This document shows positions 51,012-59,368 of a stretch of DNA of 64,000 bases, in pieces. Source of the DNA: Arthrobacter roseus (GTDB lineage Bacteria; Actinomycetota; Actinomycetes; Actinomycetales; Micrococcaceae); assembly GCF_016907875.1 (NCBI RefSeq), contig NZ_JAFBCU010000001.1:806001-870000 (forward strand), in the 5' to 3' direction. Each line of letters begins with the position of its first letter. The first letter of the stretch is position 1. The translations under genes were made by a program, and so were the position numbers. The notes under the pieces were generated by a model. It worked only from the letters and a program-made list of their open reading frames with translations, did no database searches and was not told the DNA's origin.

Positions 51012-51932
51012 GTGGCAACAATACACTTTCGGGTGGCAGTACTCCTGCTGGTGCTGCTCTTATTCGTTTCCATGGCTCCTCTTAGTGCGGCACGAGCGGA
51101 CTTTGGTGGGGGTGGTGATTTTGAAGATGGTGGCATAATCGGTGGCGGCTGGAAGGAAGATCCTGAGGGGAACTATTGGACGAACGTTCCGATCGGAATA
51201 GTTAATGATCCGTACGATTATCGATTTAGTCTGGTCTGCTTTGATCAAAATAGTGGAGACAGAGAGTGCCTGGCTCGACAGCGTAAATGTGATGCAGGCG
51301 AAAATGGTCGGTTGGTTTTATGGTACCGAGGTCTGAAAGGTACTGACAAATCATCGTGGAAGGCATTTCCCTTGCTTTCCGATTCCAATAAAACTCACAC
51401 AGCACAGTGCATCTACTCCACGAATCCCGATGACGTCCTTGGCCGTATCGCGGAGGCGATTCAGAAGCAGTTCCAGAGCCGACCAGTCGTCGCAGGCTCA
51501 TTGACGCTCCAACCGAGTCCTCACACCCTCATTCGGGCGAACACAAACTTCTTCGTGGAGTCGAAAGACCAGGTCTTCGACCTCAAGCTTTTGGGTCAAG
51601 ATGTGAAGATCAAGGCGACCCCGACTGAGTACACGTGGAACTACGGGGATGGCAGCACGTATGGGCCTACGAGGGAGTCCGGGTATGTGTTGCGGGATGA
51701 TGAGTTGGGTGAAGAAACGCAGACGAGCCATCAGTATCCGGAGACCGGTGATTATCAGGTTTCAGTCACCGTGCATTTCACTGGCGAGTACTCAATCAAT
51801 GACGGGCCGATGATTCCCATTGACGGTAGAGGTGAGTTCTCAACACCGTCGCAGACCATCAGTGTCTGGAAATCCGAGTCCCGCCTAGTTGATGGGACCT
51901 GCCTAGACGACCCGACCGGCTGGGGTTGTTAG
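51012..51932 (+). CDS. Secreted PKD-domain protein
   Basis: A 306-residue exported protein: signal peptide (about 1-29, ending SAARAD), a Gly/Asp-rich start, an unknown middle domain with Cys pair (FDQNSGDRECLARQRKCDAG), and a PKD-like domain near 195-270 (YTWNYGDGSTYGP ... HQYPETGDYQVSVTVHF). A further Cys pair is at the very end. GTG 51012 follows the DUF6318 gene by 2 bases. The first 450 bases are AT-rich. The two proteins probably act together at the surface; the role is unknown. Confidence 0.78.
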   Translation: MATIHFRVAVLLLVLLLFVSMAPLSAARADFGGGGDFEDGGIIGGGWKEDPEGNYWTNVPIGIVNDPYDYRFSLVCFDQNSGDRECLARQRKCDAGENGRLVLWYRGLKGTDKSSWKAFPLLSDSNKTHTAQCIYSTNPDDVLGRIAEAIQKQFQSRPVVAGSLTLQPSPHTLIRANTNFFVESKDQVFDLKLLGQDVKIKATPTEYTWNYGDGSTYGPTRESGYVLRDDELGEETQTSHQYPETGDYQVSVTVHFTGEYSINDGPMIPIDGRGEFSTPSQTISVWKSESRLVDGTCLDDPTGWGC

Positions 51933-52067
51933 GACGACGGCCCGGGCAAGACACCAGGGGGCCTTCGGGTTTAGGTGCTCGAGGCGGGCCGCATAATGGA
52001 GACTTGAGATTTTCCCACCATGGCGTTCCTTCACGACGGCGTTACTTCAAGACAAGGCGGCAACCGC

Positions 52068-52331
52068 ATGCTCAATCTCCAGCAGGACCTGGACGGCTTC
52101 ATACACATGGGCCGCCACTTCCCCAACAAAATAACCATCGCCATCACGTTCACCGACGGTACCCGGGGCGAGTTTTCCGGAGCCCGCCTGAACGAGCTCT
52201 ACGACGAGGCCCTGGCTGCCTACCGTCTGGGCAACAGCCTCGATGCCAAGGGCTTTGATCGGGCGCCAGCGAAAATCCACCGACGGAACGCCGTCGAGAT
52301 TGTCCCCGTAAGTTCGGACATGGCCCAGTAG
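52068..52331 (+). CDS. Small hypothetical protein
   Basis: An 87-residue protein: LNLQQDLDGFIHMGRHFPNKI, then ITFTDGTRGEFSGARLNELYDEAL. No known motif; one beta-rich part followed by a helix. ATG 52068 follows AAGGCGG; an ATG at 52020 would add 16 residues with no ribosome site. It lies alone between the PKD gene and the PLP enzyme. Confidence 0.6.
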   Translation: MLNLQQDLDGFIHMGRHFPNKITIAITFTDGTRGEFSGARLNELYDEALAAYRLGNSLDAKGFDRAPAKIHRRNAVEIVPVSSDMAQ

Positions 52332-52486
52332 TGGCGGTAGGCGCAACGGCCACTATGCGATTGACGAGTCTATAGACGCGCACCCGCAAGGTCTTCCGCT
52401 GGTTGAATTGGATCCTTGCGCATGCAACCGGAGACAGCTGCGCAACACAATTCCCGTCTGACCACAACGCCCCATAGTCTTGGTCC

Positions 52487-53650
52487 ATGACGAAGACTTC
52501 CCCGGAGAATAGCCAGCATCCCGCCGTCGCGCGGGACACAGCCGTCGTAGCGGCGGGCCGTCCGCCGAGGGAGCATGACCAGCCGGTGAACCTTCCCATC
52601 ACGTTGACGTCTACCTATTTCGGCCGCACGCCCATCAGCGGTGAAGATCGTGCGTACGGTCGCTACTCGAACCCCACCTGGGATGGTTTCGAAGAGACGC
52701 TGGGCGAACTCGAAGGCGCAGAACTTCCGGCACTCGTCTACTCATCCGGTATGGCAGCTGTAGCCGCCGCACTCTCTCTCGTCCCTGCGGGCGGCACGTT
52801 GATCATGCCCCGCCACAGCTATCAAGGCTCGCTCGTACTGGCTCAGGAGGAAGCCCAACTGGGCCGGTACACCCTCCTCACCGTCGACATCACAGACACC
52901 GATGCCGTCATCCACGAGATCCAGAACAGCCAGAGCGCGCTGCTCTGGCTCGAAAGCCCCACCAACCCGATGCTCGAAATCGCCGAGGTCGAAGTCCTCA
53001 CCAAAGCCGCGCACGACGCGGGCGTTCTCGTGATCGCTGACAACACGTTCTCAACACCGTTGGTTCAGCGGCCCTTGGAAGCTGGAGTCGACATCGTCCT
53101 TCACTCCGTGACCAAATATTTGGCCGGCCATTCCGACGTCGTTCTCGGCGCCCTGGTGACCTCTCAGGTGGACTTGCGCGAACGTCTCCATACCTACCGC
53201 TCTCACCACGGTGCGATCGCGGGCCCCTTCGAAACCTGGCTCGCCCTGCGCGGAGTTCGCACCCTCGCCGTCCGCATTGAACGTTCACAGGCCAGCGCCC
53301 TGGAGCTTGCCGGGCGGCTTCAGCAGCATGCAGAAGTCAAAGCCGTTCGGTTTCCCGGGCTGCCCGAAGACCCAGGACATGAACGTGCCACGGCTCAGAT
53401 GGACGGCTTTGGCTCCATCCTGTGTATCGAAGTGCGTGGGGGAGAAGCCGCCGCGGACGCAGTGATCGATGCCGTCAGGCTGTGGACGCCCGCCACTTCC
53501 CTGGGCGGGGTTGAATCACTCATCGAACGACGACGACGCCACCGCAGTGAGGCAGTGACCGTTCCCGCGAACCTGTTGCGCCTCTCTGTCGGGATCGAAA
53601 ACGTCGAGGACCTGTGGTCAGACCTGGACCAGGCACTGCGCGCGATATAG
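52487..53650 (+). CDS. Cys/Met-metabolism PLP-dependent enzyme (cystathionine gamma-synthase/lyase type)
   Basis: A 387-residue enzyme of the trans-sulfuration family. Seen: RYSNPTWDGFEETLGELEGAE, YSSGMAAVAAAL (phosphate loop), DNTFSTPLVQRPLEAGVDIVLHS and the PLP lysine in SVTKYLAGHSD. The C-terminal SLGGVESLIERR phrase is typical. Synthase, gamma-lyase and beta-lyase cannot be told apart from sequence alone. ATG 52487 has TAGTCT six bases upstream (52475-52480), the leaderless pattern. The gene stands alone. Confidence 0.92.
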   Translation: MTKTSPENSQHPAVARDTAVVAAGRPPREHDQPVNLPITLTSTYFGRTPISGEDRAYGRYSNPTWDGFEETLGELEGAELPALVYSSGMAAVAAALSLVPAGGTLIMPRHSYQGSLVLAQEEAQLGRYTLLTVDITDTDAVIHEIQNSQSALLWLESPTNPMLEIAEVEVLTKAAHDAGVLVIADNTFSTPLVQRPLEAGVDIVLHSVTKYLAGHSDVVLGALVTSQVDLRERLHTYRSHHGAIAGPFETWLALRGVRTLAVRIERSQASALELAGRLQQHAEVKAVRFPGLPEDPGHERATAQMDGFGSILCIEVRGGEAAADAVIDAVRLWTPATSLGGVESLIERRRRHRSEAVTVPANLLRLSVGIENVEDLWSDLDQALRAI

Positions 53651-53684
53651 GTGGTTCCCGACGAGTTCAGGTTAGGCTAATGCG

Positions 53685-53996
53685 GTGATGGTTTACGCGA
53701 TTCAGTTTTACCTCTACCTTGCCCTGGGACTTGTGGCTCTGGGCATCGAGGTCTGGGCATTAATCGACTGTGTCCGCCGCAAGCCGGAATATTTTGATGC
53801 AGCGTTCAAGAAAACAAAAGGTTTCTGGCTTGGCATGACCGGCGGCTCAGTCGCCGTTGGAGTCCTCGGCGTCATAGGATCGGGGCTCCCGTTCATGTTG
53901 CTCCTGCAACTCGCAGCGGTTATTGCCGCTAGCGTCTACCTCGCCGATGTGAAGCCGGCCATGGAAGGGCTGCGCGGCGGCCACGGCCGCTGGTAA
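53685..53996 (+). CDS. DUF2516 family membrane protein
   Basis: A 103-residue protein with an N-terminal membrane helix (about 5-25), a conserved loop with DCVRRKPEYFDAAFKKTKGFWL and two further helices (about 50-85), as in the actinobacterial DUF2516 family. Function unknown. GTG 53685 (or ATG 53688) has TAGGCT six bases upstream (53673-53678), so the message is probably leaderless. Confidence 0.85.
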   Translation: MMVYAIQFYLYLALGLVALGIEVWALIDCVRRKPEYFDAAFKKTKGFWLGMTGGSVAVGVLGVIGSGLPFMLLLQLAAVIAASVYLADVKPAMEGLRGGHGRW

Positions 53997-54047
53997 GCAA
54001 GCTCAGAGCGGAGCTACGGCTTCCCACGCCACCGTGATTTCACCCAA

Positions 54048-54788
54048 TCACCATCGCGACGGCGAACTCAGCAGTGGCCATCCCTCCGCCTGCAGTGCCA
54101 CGCACATCGCAATCCATCGCTGACAGTTTCCGTAGGACGATTGCGGTGCGGCAGCCAGCCAAGCCCGGTCCATAGCCTGCAGCCATGCGTGGGTCCGTTC
54201 GCCGGGAACGTTGCGATGAATCAGTGCTTTCGGTAGGCGGTCGGCCACGTCCGAGGGTAGCGTGAACGCGCCGAACCGCATCGATACGCTCAGCGAAACT
54301 GGTCCTTCAGCGGAGACCGCAACCCAGGTTGATCGTCTCCCGATCTCGTCGCACGTCCCGTCGATGAAGAGCCCCCGTGGCGCGAGCCGGGACTGCACAG
54401 TAGCCCAGTGGGCGGCGTACTCGTGCTCACGGTACTGCCGTAGCACGTTGAACGCACGCACCAGAATCGGTTGTCCGGGCACGGGAAGTTCGAAGTCGCC
54501 CTGCTGAAATACGAGGCCAGGCCGTTCGAGACGTTTAGCGGAAGCGACGCGACCGGGTTCAATCTCGACGCCAATAACGCGCACGTCCTGACGGATCTTC
54601 TGCAGCCTGCCGTGGAGTTCGACGGCGGTGGCGGGCAGGCCCCCGTATCCGAGGTCGACGACGAGCGGATGGGCGGCTGATTTCAAAAGTCCGCCCTGGG
54701 TGCCGGTCATCCACCGGTCCACCCGCCTGAGTCTGTTGGGATGCGTGGTTCCCCGGGTAATGGTTCCGATTGGTTTACCCGAGGGCAT
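54048..54788 (-). CDS. Class I SAM-dependent methyltransferase-like protein
   Basis: A 246-residue protein. The SAM-binding motif I is seen as VVDLGYGGLPATAVEL near 44-59, the acidic residue in VIGVEIEP ends strand 2, and QQGDFELPVP fits motif III. The C-terminal half is less typical and has WLAAAPQSSYGNCQRW. The target is unknown. ATG 54788 is chosen because AAAGG lies 5 bases upstream; a TTG at 54821 and a GTG at 54794 are in frame. It diverges from gpmA. Confidence 0.75.
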   Translation of the reverse strand: MPSGKPIGTITRGTTHPNRLRRVDRWMTGTQGGLLKSAAHPLVVDLGYGGLPATAVELHGRLQKIRQDVRVIGVEIEPGRVASAKRLERPGLVFQQGDFELPVPGQPILVRAFNVLRQYREHEYAAHWATVQSRLAPRGLFIDGTCDEIGRRSTWVAVSAEGPVSLSVSMRFGAFTLPSDVADRLPKALIHRNVPGERTHAWLQAMDRAWLAAAPQSSYGNCQRWIAMCVALQAEGWPLLSSPSRW

Positions 54789-54877
54789 GGTCACCTTTTT
54801 CTTGAGAAAGTCGCCGGACAATAGTACCGGAACAGGAGGGACGACGACGACGAGCGGCTTTCGTTAGGATGGCTGGT

Positions 54878-55624
54878 ATGACCTACACACTGATCCTTCT
54901 CCGTCATGGCCAGAGCGAGTGGAACCAGAAGAACCTCTTCACCGGTTGGGTGGATGTTCCGCTGACTGAGAAGGGGCGCGCGGAGGCAAAGCGTGGCGGT
55001 GAGCTGCTGGTTGCTGAGGATCTGCATCCTGAGGTGGTCTACACATCGCGGCTGAAGCGTGCCATTCACACGGCCAATATTGCGCTGGAGGCTGCGGATC
55101 GCGACTGGATCGACGTAAAGCGCGACTGGCGTTTGAACGAGCGGCACTATGGCGCGCTGCAGGGCAAGGACAAGGCGCAGACGCTGGCGGAGTTCGGTGA
55201 AGAGCAGTTCATGGAGTGGCGTCGTTCGTATGACACTCCGCCGCCGCCCATCGATGACAGCAGCGAGTACTCGCAGGCGGGGGACCCACGTTACGCGGAT
55301 CTGGGTGAGAGCATGCCGAAGACGGAGTGCCTCAAGGACGTGTTGGCGCGTTTCCTGCCCTACTGGGAATCGGATATTGCGCCGGATATCCGGTCTGGCC
55401 GTCGGGTCCTGATCGTCGCGCACGGCAATTCGCTGCGCGCCCTCGTGAAGCATCTGGACGGTATCAGCGACGAGGAGATTGCCGGGCTGAACATTCCCAC
55501 GGGTATCCCGCTGGTTTATGAGCTCGATGAGGATCTCAACCCGGTTGCCAAGGGTGGCCGGTATCTGGACGCCGAGGCGGCGGAGGCGGCGGCCGAAGCG
55601 GTCAAGAACCAGGGCAAGCACTAG
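54878..55624 (+). CDS. gpmA: 2,3-bisphosphoglycerate-dependent phosphoglycerate mutase
   Basis: A 248-residue glycolytic enzyme that interconverts 3- and 2-phosphoglycerate. The phosphohistidine motif [10 protein letters not shown] is at residues 8-17 (His10), followed by [44 protein letters not shown] and the second histidine in [17 protein letters not shown] 54878 is chosen because TAGGAT ends 7 bases before it (leaderless pattern); an in-frame ATG at 54869 overlaps that hexamer. Confidence 0.95.
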   Translation: MTYTLILLRHGQSEWNQKNLFTGWVDVPLTEKGRAEAKRGGELLVAEDLHPEVVYTSRLKRAIHTANIALEAADRDWIDVKRDWRLNERHYGALQGKDKAQTLAEFGEEQFMEWRRSYDTPPPPIDDSSEYSQAGDPRYADLGESMPKTECLKDVLARFLPYWESDIAPDIRSGRRVLIVAHGNSLRALVKHLDGISDEEIAGLNIPTGIPLVYELDEDLNPVAKGGRYLDAEAAEAAAEAVKNQGKH

Positions 55625-55649
55625 CGTCGGGTCCCCCAAAAGACCTGCG

Positions 55650-56468
55650 TCAGCGGAAGCGGCGTCCCTGGTCCCGCTTGTTGGCCCACAGCGCGAGCAC
55701 CCCGAATACGAGAGTCCATGCCAGCAGTACCGGAAGCGTCGAGACGTGCATGCCGGAACCGCTGAGAACTTCCACGGAGAGGTCGCGGGCAGCTCGGGTC
55801 GGCGTCACCAGGGAGATGACGTTGAGCCATCCCGGAAACATCATGGGTGGCAGTAGCATGCCTCCCACGAAGGCTAGCGGGAAGAACACCACCTGCACGA
55901 CGGCGATTGCCACCTTGGACGTGCACAGGTATCCGATCGTGAGGCCCAGGAAGAGGAACGGCAGCCCCGCCAGCAGGAGCACAACGATGGTGGCCGGGAT
56001 GCGCCACCAGGGGAGCGATCCATCGGTGAAGGGTTCGAAAGCGCGCGTGAGCAAAGCGCCGATGAGGAACAGCGGCAGCAGCGCGATGAAAGAAAACAGC
56101 ATCGCTGTCACCGCTCGCGCGACCGTTGGTGGCAGCGCTCCTACCGGCAGTGTCCGAAGGTACGTGGTCCAGGGGTTTGCCCGGTCTTCGGCAACGCCTA
56201 TCCCGTAGCCAAAGAGGAACGCGCTGAGCACACCGAACATGGCCAGTTGGGCCAAGGCCATCAAGACGGCGAACGGATTGTCGGTGATGGATTCCTGCGG
56301 CAGGATGAAGAACAGGAACGTCATGGTCGGGAAAATCGCACTGGAGATGACGGCAATGGGGATCCGCAGTTGTTCACGGATCTGCGCTGTGGTGTGTGCT
56401 TTCGTCAGCGCGAATAACGACGGCGGCTGGCCGGCGGAGCGTGCGGGATCGGTCTGAAGGATGGTCAT
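55650..56468 (-). CDS. ABC-2 type permease
   Basis: A 272-residue membrane protein with six helices and the ABC-2 arrangement, including LAFVGGMLLPPMMFPGWLNVIS near the C-terminus. It overlaps its ATPase by 4 bases and is the last gene of a four-gene operon. The substrate is unknown; drug or lipid export is usual for this class. Confidence 0.88.
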   Translation of the reverse strand: MTILQTDPARSAGQPPSLFALTKAHTTAQIREQLRIPIAVISSAIFPTMTFLFFILPQESITDNPFAVLMALAQLAMFGVLSAFLFGYGIGVAEDRANPWTTYLRTLPVGALPPTVARAVTAMLFSFIALLPLFLIGALLTRAFEPFTDGSLPWWRIPATIVVLLLAGLPFLFLGLTIGYLCTSKVAIAVVQVVFFPLAFVGGMLLPPMMFPGWLNVISLVTPTRAARDLSVEVLSGSGMHVSTLPVLLAWTLVFGVLALWANKRDQGRRFR

Positions 56469-57424
56469 CGTGACTCCCCGGGGGTGTTGTTTTGCTTGAG
56501 GGACTTGTGGCTTTCGGTCAGGGCGAGGAATGCTTCCTCGAGACTCGCGTGCTGAACCTCAAGGTCGCTGAAGGCGATCCCGAGCTGGACAAGTTCTCGG
56601 ACCAGTGCGTCCGCGTCCCTCGTGGTCAACGTGGTGACGCCGTCGTCGTCCGTGTCGCTCTGGAGGACGTTGGAAAGCCGGACGAGCGCGTCCGGCGCCG
56701 CGCGGAGGCTGACACGCCGTACCTGGATGTGGCTGCGGATCTGCGCGGGTGTTCCGTCGGCCGTTATGGTTCCGCGGTCAATGACCACAATCCGGTTGGC
56801 CAGGGCCTCGATTTCGGCGAGGTAGTGGCTGGTGATCAGCAGAGTCCCGCCGTCGCGCCGGTAAATGCGCAGCTGTTCCCACAGTGCCTCCCTGGCTTCG
56901 ACGTCGAGCCCGGTTGTTGGCTCATCGAGCACCAGCATCCTTGGCCGGCCGACCAGCGCGATGGCTACCAGTAACCGGCGTTGCTGACCGCCGGAGAGCG
57001 CGCCGCATTGTTTGCCGGCCATGGACGTCAGGCCGAATCGCTCCAGTAGCTCTTCGGGCGGAATCGGATCGGTGAAGTGTGTCGCCACCAGAGCGACAGC
57101 CTCCTGTACTTTCAGCGTTGGTGGTACCGCCGTCGCCTGCGGCGTGACTCCCAGCGCTCGCCGGGTGGCCGGTTGACGGGGGTCCCCGCCGAAGAGACGA
57201 ACGACGCCGCTATCCGGTTTTCGAAGTCCCGTGAGGAGGGTGATGAGGGTCGATTTTCCGGCACCGTTGGGGCCGAGGAGGCCGACGGCGCTGCCTGCGT
57301 GAATGTCGAGGGTGACTGAGTCGAGGGCGGTGTGGTCGCCGAATGTCTTGGTGACATTGGCGAAACTGCCCAGGGTTTCGGCTGCAGTGTCGACGGGCAA
57401 TGAGGTGGTCTGTGTCTGGGTCAT
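56465..57424 (-). CDS. ABC transporter ATP-binding protein
   Basis: A 319-residue ATPase with Walker A GPNGAGKST, Q-loop VTPQAT, signature LSGGQQRRLLVAIALVG, Walker B MLVLDEPTTGLD and H-loop ITSHYLAEIE. A C-terminal domain of about 90 residues follows, as in drug-type ABC-2 ATPases. It overlaps both the permease and the regulator by 4 bases. Confidence 0.93.
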   Translation of the reverse strand: MTQTQTTSLPVDTAAETLGSFANVTKTFGDHTALDSVTLDIHAGSAVGLLGPNGAGKSTLITLLTGLRKPDSGVVRLFGGDPRQPATRRALGVTPQATAVPPTLKVQEAVALVATHFTDPIPPEELLERFGLTSMAGKQCGALSGGQQRRLLVAIALVGRPRMLVLDEPTTGLDVEAREALWEQLRIYRRDGGTLLITSHYLAEIEALANRIVVIDRGTITADGTPAQIRSHIQVRRVSLRAAPDALVRLSNVLQSDTDDDGVTTLTTRDADALVRELVQLGIAFSDLEVQHASLEEAFLALTESHKSLKQNNTPGESR

Positions 57425-57732
57425 GGCTGTACTTTCTCTTCACTGTCCAGCAGTGACAGAAGTTGCTTGCGGTAGCTGAGGAAAGCTGCCCGGCCTGCGG
57501 TGGTGATGGAGACGTACGTTGCCGGTGTTCGCCCCTCGATGGTCTTTTTCTGGGCGACGTAGTTGGCATCTTCTAGTTTGCGGAGGTGGGTCGAGAGGTT
57601 TCCTGCGGTCATTGCCAGCATTTTGCGCAGTCGGGGGAAGGCGATGCTGTTGCCTTCGCCGAGCGTGTTCAGTGCTGTGATCACCCGGAGTCGGGCTTCA
57701 GCGTGAATGACGGGGTCCAGGCCGTTCATCAT
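57421..57732 (-). CDS. Winged-helix transcriptional regulator
   Basis: A 103-residue one-domain regulator of the MarR/ArsR-like HTH class: ARLRVITALNTLGEGNSIAFPRLRKMLAMTAGNLSTHLRKLEDANYV, then the wing (KKTIEGRTPATYVSIT). It resembles the small regulators paired with ABC-2 operons. It overlaps genes on both sides by 4 bases, so it very likely controls its own operon. The signal is unknown. Confidence 0.87.
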   Translation of the reverse strand: MMNGLDPVIHAEARLRVITALNTLGEGNSIAFPRLRKMLAMTAGNLSTHLRKLEDANYVAQKKTIEGRTPATYVSITTAGRAAFLSYRKQLLSLLDSEEKVQP

Positions 57733-58346
57733 GGCTGCCGGCGCTGTTGGAGGTAAGTAACCAGGGCGGCGGCGTAGAAGCCGCCGACGCCGAGCGTGAG
57801 GTATACGGTGATGAATTGCTCTGGTCCGGCGATCAACGCCATGACATTCACCAGGAGGAACCAGATTCCAAGTACCAGCATGGGGATGTCCCGCCAGAGC
57901 GCCCCGCCGAACATGTACATCATGCCCACCACCAGGACTGCGAGGGCGTTGACCATCATGCCGTTGAATTGTTGGTCCGCGCCCATCTGAGCGATGCGGC
58001 TGGCGGCGAAAAATACCACCACAAAGGCCAGCATCCAGGTCCAGCCGTACACCGCACCCTGGAAGGCGCTGTCACCACGGATCCCGATGGAGACAGCGAT
58101 GCTCAGCCCGATGGAGCTGGCGACGCCGAGAAAGAGCGCGACGCCAAAGATGATGAGTGCGGTGGAATATTCGAGCGGCAACCAGCCGTGGGAAGAACCA
58201 TGCAGCACGCCGTAGCCAATCAGCCACGCTGTACCCCAGATGGCGTATTGGAGCGCGACGCGGGGTTGCAGTGTCCGGCCTGTCCGGGCCTCCGTTTCGC
58301 TAGAGACTTGAAGTGCTTGCCGCGGATCGAAGGTTTCGGGATTCAT
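57729..58346 (-). CDS. Membrane protein of the regulator/ABC-2 operon
   Basis: A 205-residue protein with about six membrane helices and no known catalytic motif. A short cytoplasmic start (NPETFDPRQALQVSSETEARTG) precedes the first helix. ATG 58346 follows GGAAAC; the frame to 58496 has no start signal and crosses a palindrome. It is the first gene of the operon, overlapping the regulator by 4 bases, and may sense what the transporter handles. Confidence 0.8.
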   Translation of the reverse strand: MNPETFDPRQALQVSSETEARTGRTLQPRVALQYAIWGTAWLIGYGVLHGSSHGWLPLEYSTALIIFGVALFLGVASSIGLSIAVSIGIRGDSAFQGAVYGWTWMLAFVVVFFAASRIAQMGADQQFNGMMVNALAVLVVGMMYMFGGALWRDIPMLVLGIWFLLVNVMALIAGPEQFITVYLTLGVGGFYAAALVTYLQQRRQP

Positions 58347-58429
58347 GGTGTTTCCTATCAACGATGTGATTATGAAAACCAGTTTGTACCGCAAACCCCA
58401 ATTTGTCCAGACCCCACGAAACCTGTTGT

Positions 58430-58472
58430 GCAGGTCAGGGGCCTTCCGTTCAAAAGAGGCCACCTGACCTGC
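58430..58472. repeat. Inverted repeat upstream of the regulator/ABC-2 operon
   Basis: GCAGGTCAGG (58430-58439) and its complement (58463-58472), with an inner GGCC pair (58440-58443 with 58458-58461) and one bulged base, around a 14-base loop. It lies 84 bases before the first gene of the operon and 23 bases past the phoU terminator. It could be an operator or a dispersed element. Confidence 0.6.
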
Positions 58473-58494
58473 GCGACAGAACCCCACACAGCAC

Positions 58495-58526
58495 AAAAAA
58501 GGAGCAGCCCCCGAAGGAGCCGCCCC
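58495..58526 (-). terminator. Rho-independent terminator of phoU
   Basis: On the minus strand an 11-bp stem with three G-U pairs, a TTCG tetraloop, then six T. It starts 16 bases after the phoU stop. Confidence 0.88.
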
Positions 58527-58541
58527 TGCAGAAACGGAAGC

Positions 58542-59201
58542 TTATTCCATCATGCTTGTAGGCTGCCATTCACCGGTGACCAGATAGGCAACCTTGCGGG
58601 CAACCGAAACTCCGTGATCAGCGAAGCGCTCAAAGTAACGGCTGGCAAGAGTGACGTCCACGGTGCTCGGCGCGGAGGCATCCCAGTCGCTGGCGGCAAT
58701 GGCCTTGAATACTCCGGCGTGGAGTTCGTTGATGCGTGCGTTGTGCGCGGCAATGTCGTTGGTCAGTTCAAGGTTGCGCGTCTCCAGGAGGTCGCTGACT
58801 TTGGCGGAGATGGCAATGTCGAGTTCCGCGAGTTCCTTGAACGTGCCGGCGATGGAGGCGGGGATCACCTGCTCCGGGTACCGAAGGCGTGCCAGCTGCG
58901 CAACGTGACGGGCCAGATCACCCATGCGTTCCAATGATGCACTCATCCGCAGCGCACCCACGATCATTCGAAGATCACGGGCCACCGGTCCCTGTAGCGC
59001 CAGAACGTCGATCGCACGTTCGTCGAGATCGTTCTGCATAAAATCAATGCGCGCATCGGCAGCTATGACTTCTTCGGCGAGCTCAATGTCCGCATTTTCG
59101 AACGCCTCAGCTGCTTTGCGCATGGCTTCGGTGACCAGCCTGGAAATTTCAATCAGCTCTTCGCCGATCTGATGTAGCTCCGCCTGAAACACCTTACGCA
59201 C
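58542..59201 (-). CDS. phoU: Phosphate signalling complex protein PhoU
   Basis: A 219-residue helical protein with two PhoU repeats. Each half has the metal-binding pattern (FENADIELAEEVIAADARID, then SLERMGDLARHVAQLA; and ARINELHAGVFK, then RYFERFADHGVSVARKVAYL). It links the Pst transporter to the SenX3 kinase and keeps it off when phosphate is plentiful. GTG 59201 follows AAAGGA; the frame to 59357 runs through the PHO box. It is divergent from senX3. Confidence 0.93.
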   Translation of the reverse strand: MRKVFQAELHQIGEELIEISRLVTEAMRKAAEAFENADIELAEEVIAADARIDFMQNDLDERAIDVLALQGPVARDLRMIVGALRMSASLERMGDLARHVAQLARLRYPEQVIPASIAGTFKELAELDIAISAKVSDLLETRNLELTNDIAAHNARINELHAGVFKAIAASDWDASAPSTVDVTLASRYFERFADHGVSVARKVAYLVTGEWQPTSMME

Positions 59202-59264
59202 TGGGCGTCCTTTCGTTCGTGGATCTCCGCGCGCCTGCGCAGTACAGTTGGCTATCTTTCCAGT

Positions 59265-59308
59265 TACGGGTGAACCGGTGTGCCACTTTAGGTGAACGTT
59301 AGTTGAAC
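59265..59308 (-). promoter_or_regulatory. PHO box (four 11-bp repeats) between phoU and senX3
   Basis: Read on the minus strand, four contiguous 11-base units begin GTTCAAC, GTTCACC, GTGGCAC and GTTCACC (59308 down to 59265). This matches the PhoP/RegX3 direct-repeat box closely: two of the four heptamers are perfect. It lies 64 bases before the phoU start and 60 bases before the senX3 start, so RegX3 probably acts on both. Confidence 0.87.
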
Positions 59309-59368
59309 CATGGGTTGATTGCCACCGGATCGACGTCGGGTGTTGTCCGGGGCGCATAAGCTGAAGGC

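Noticed and set aside
57747-58937. A 396-codon open frame on the plus strand
   Set aside because: It is antisense to three clear genes (membrane protein, part of phoU) and reads as a high-GC shadow frame.
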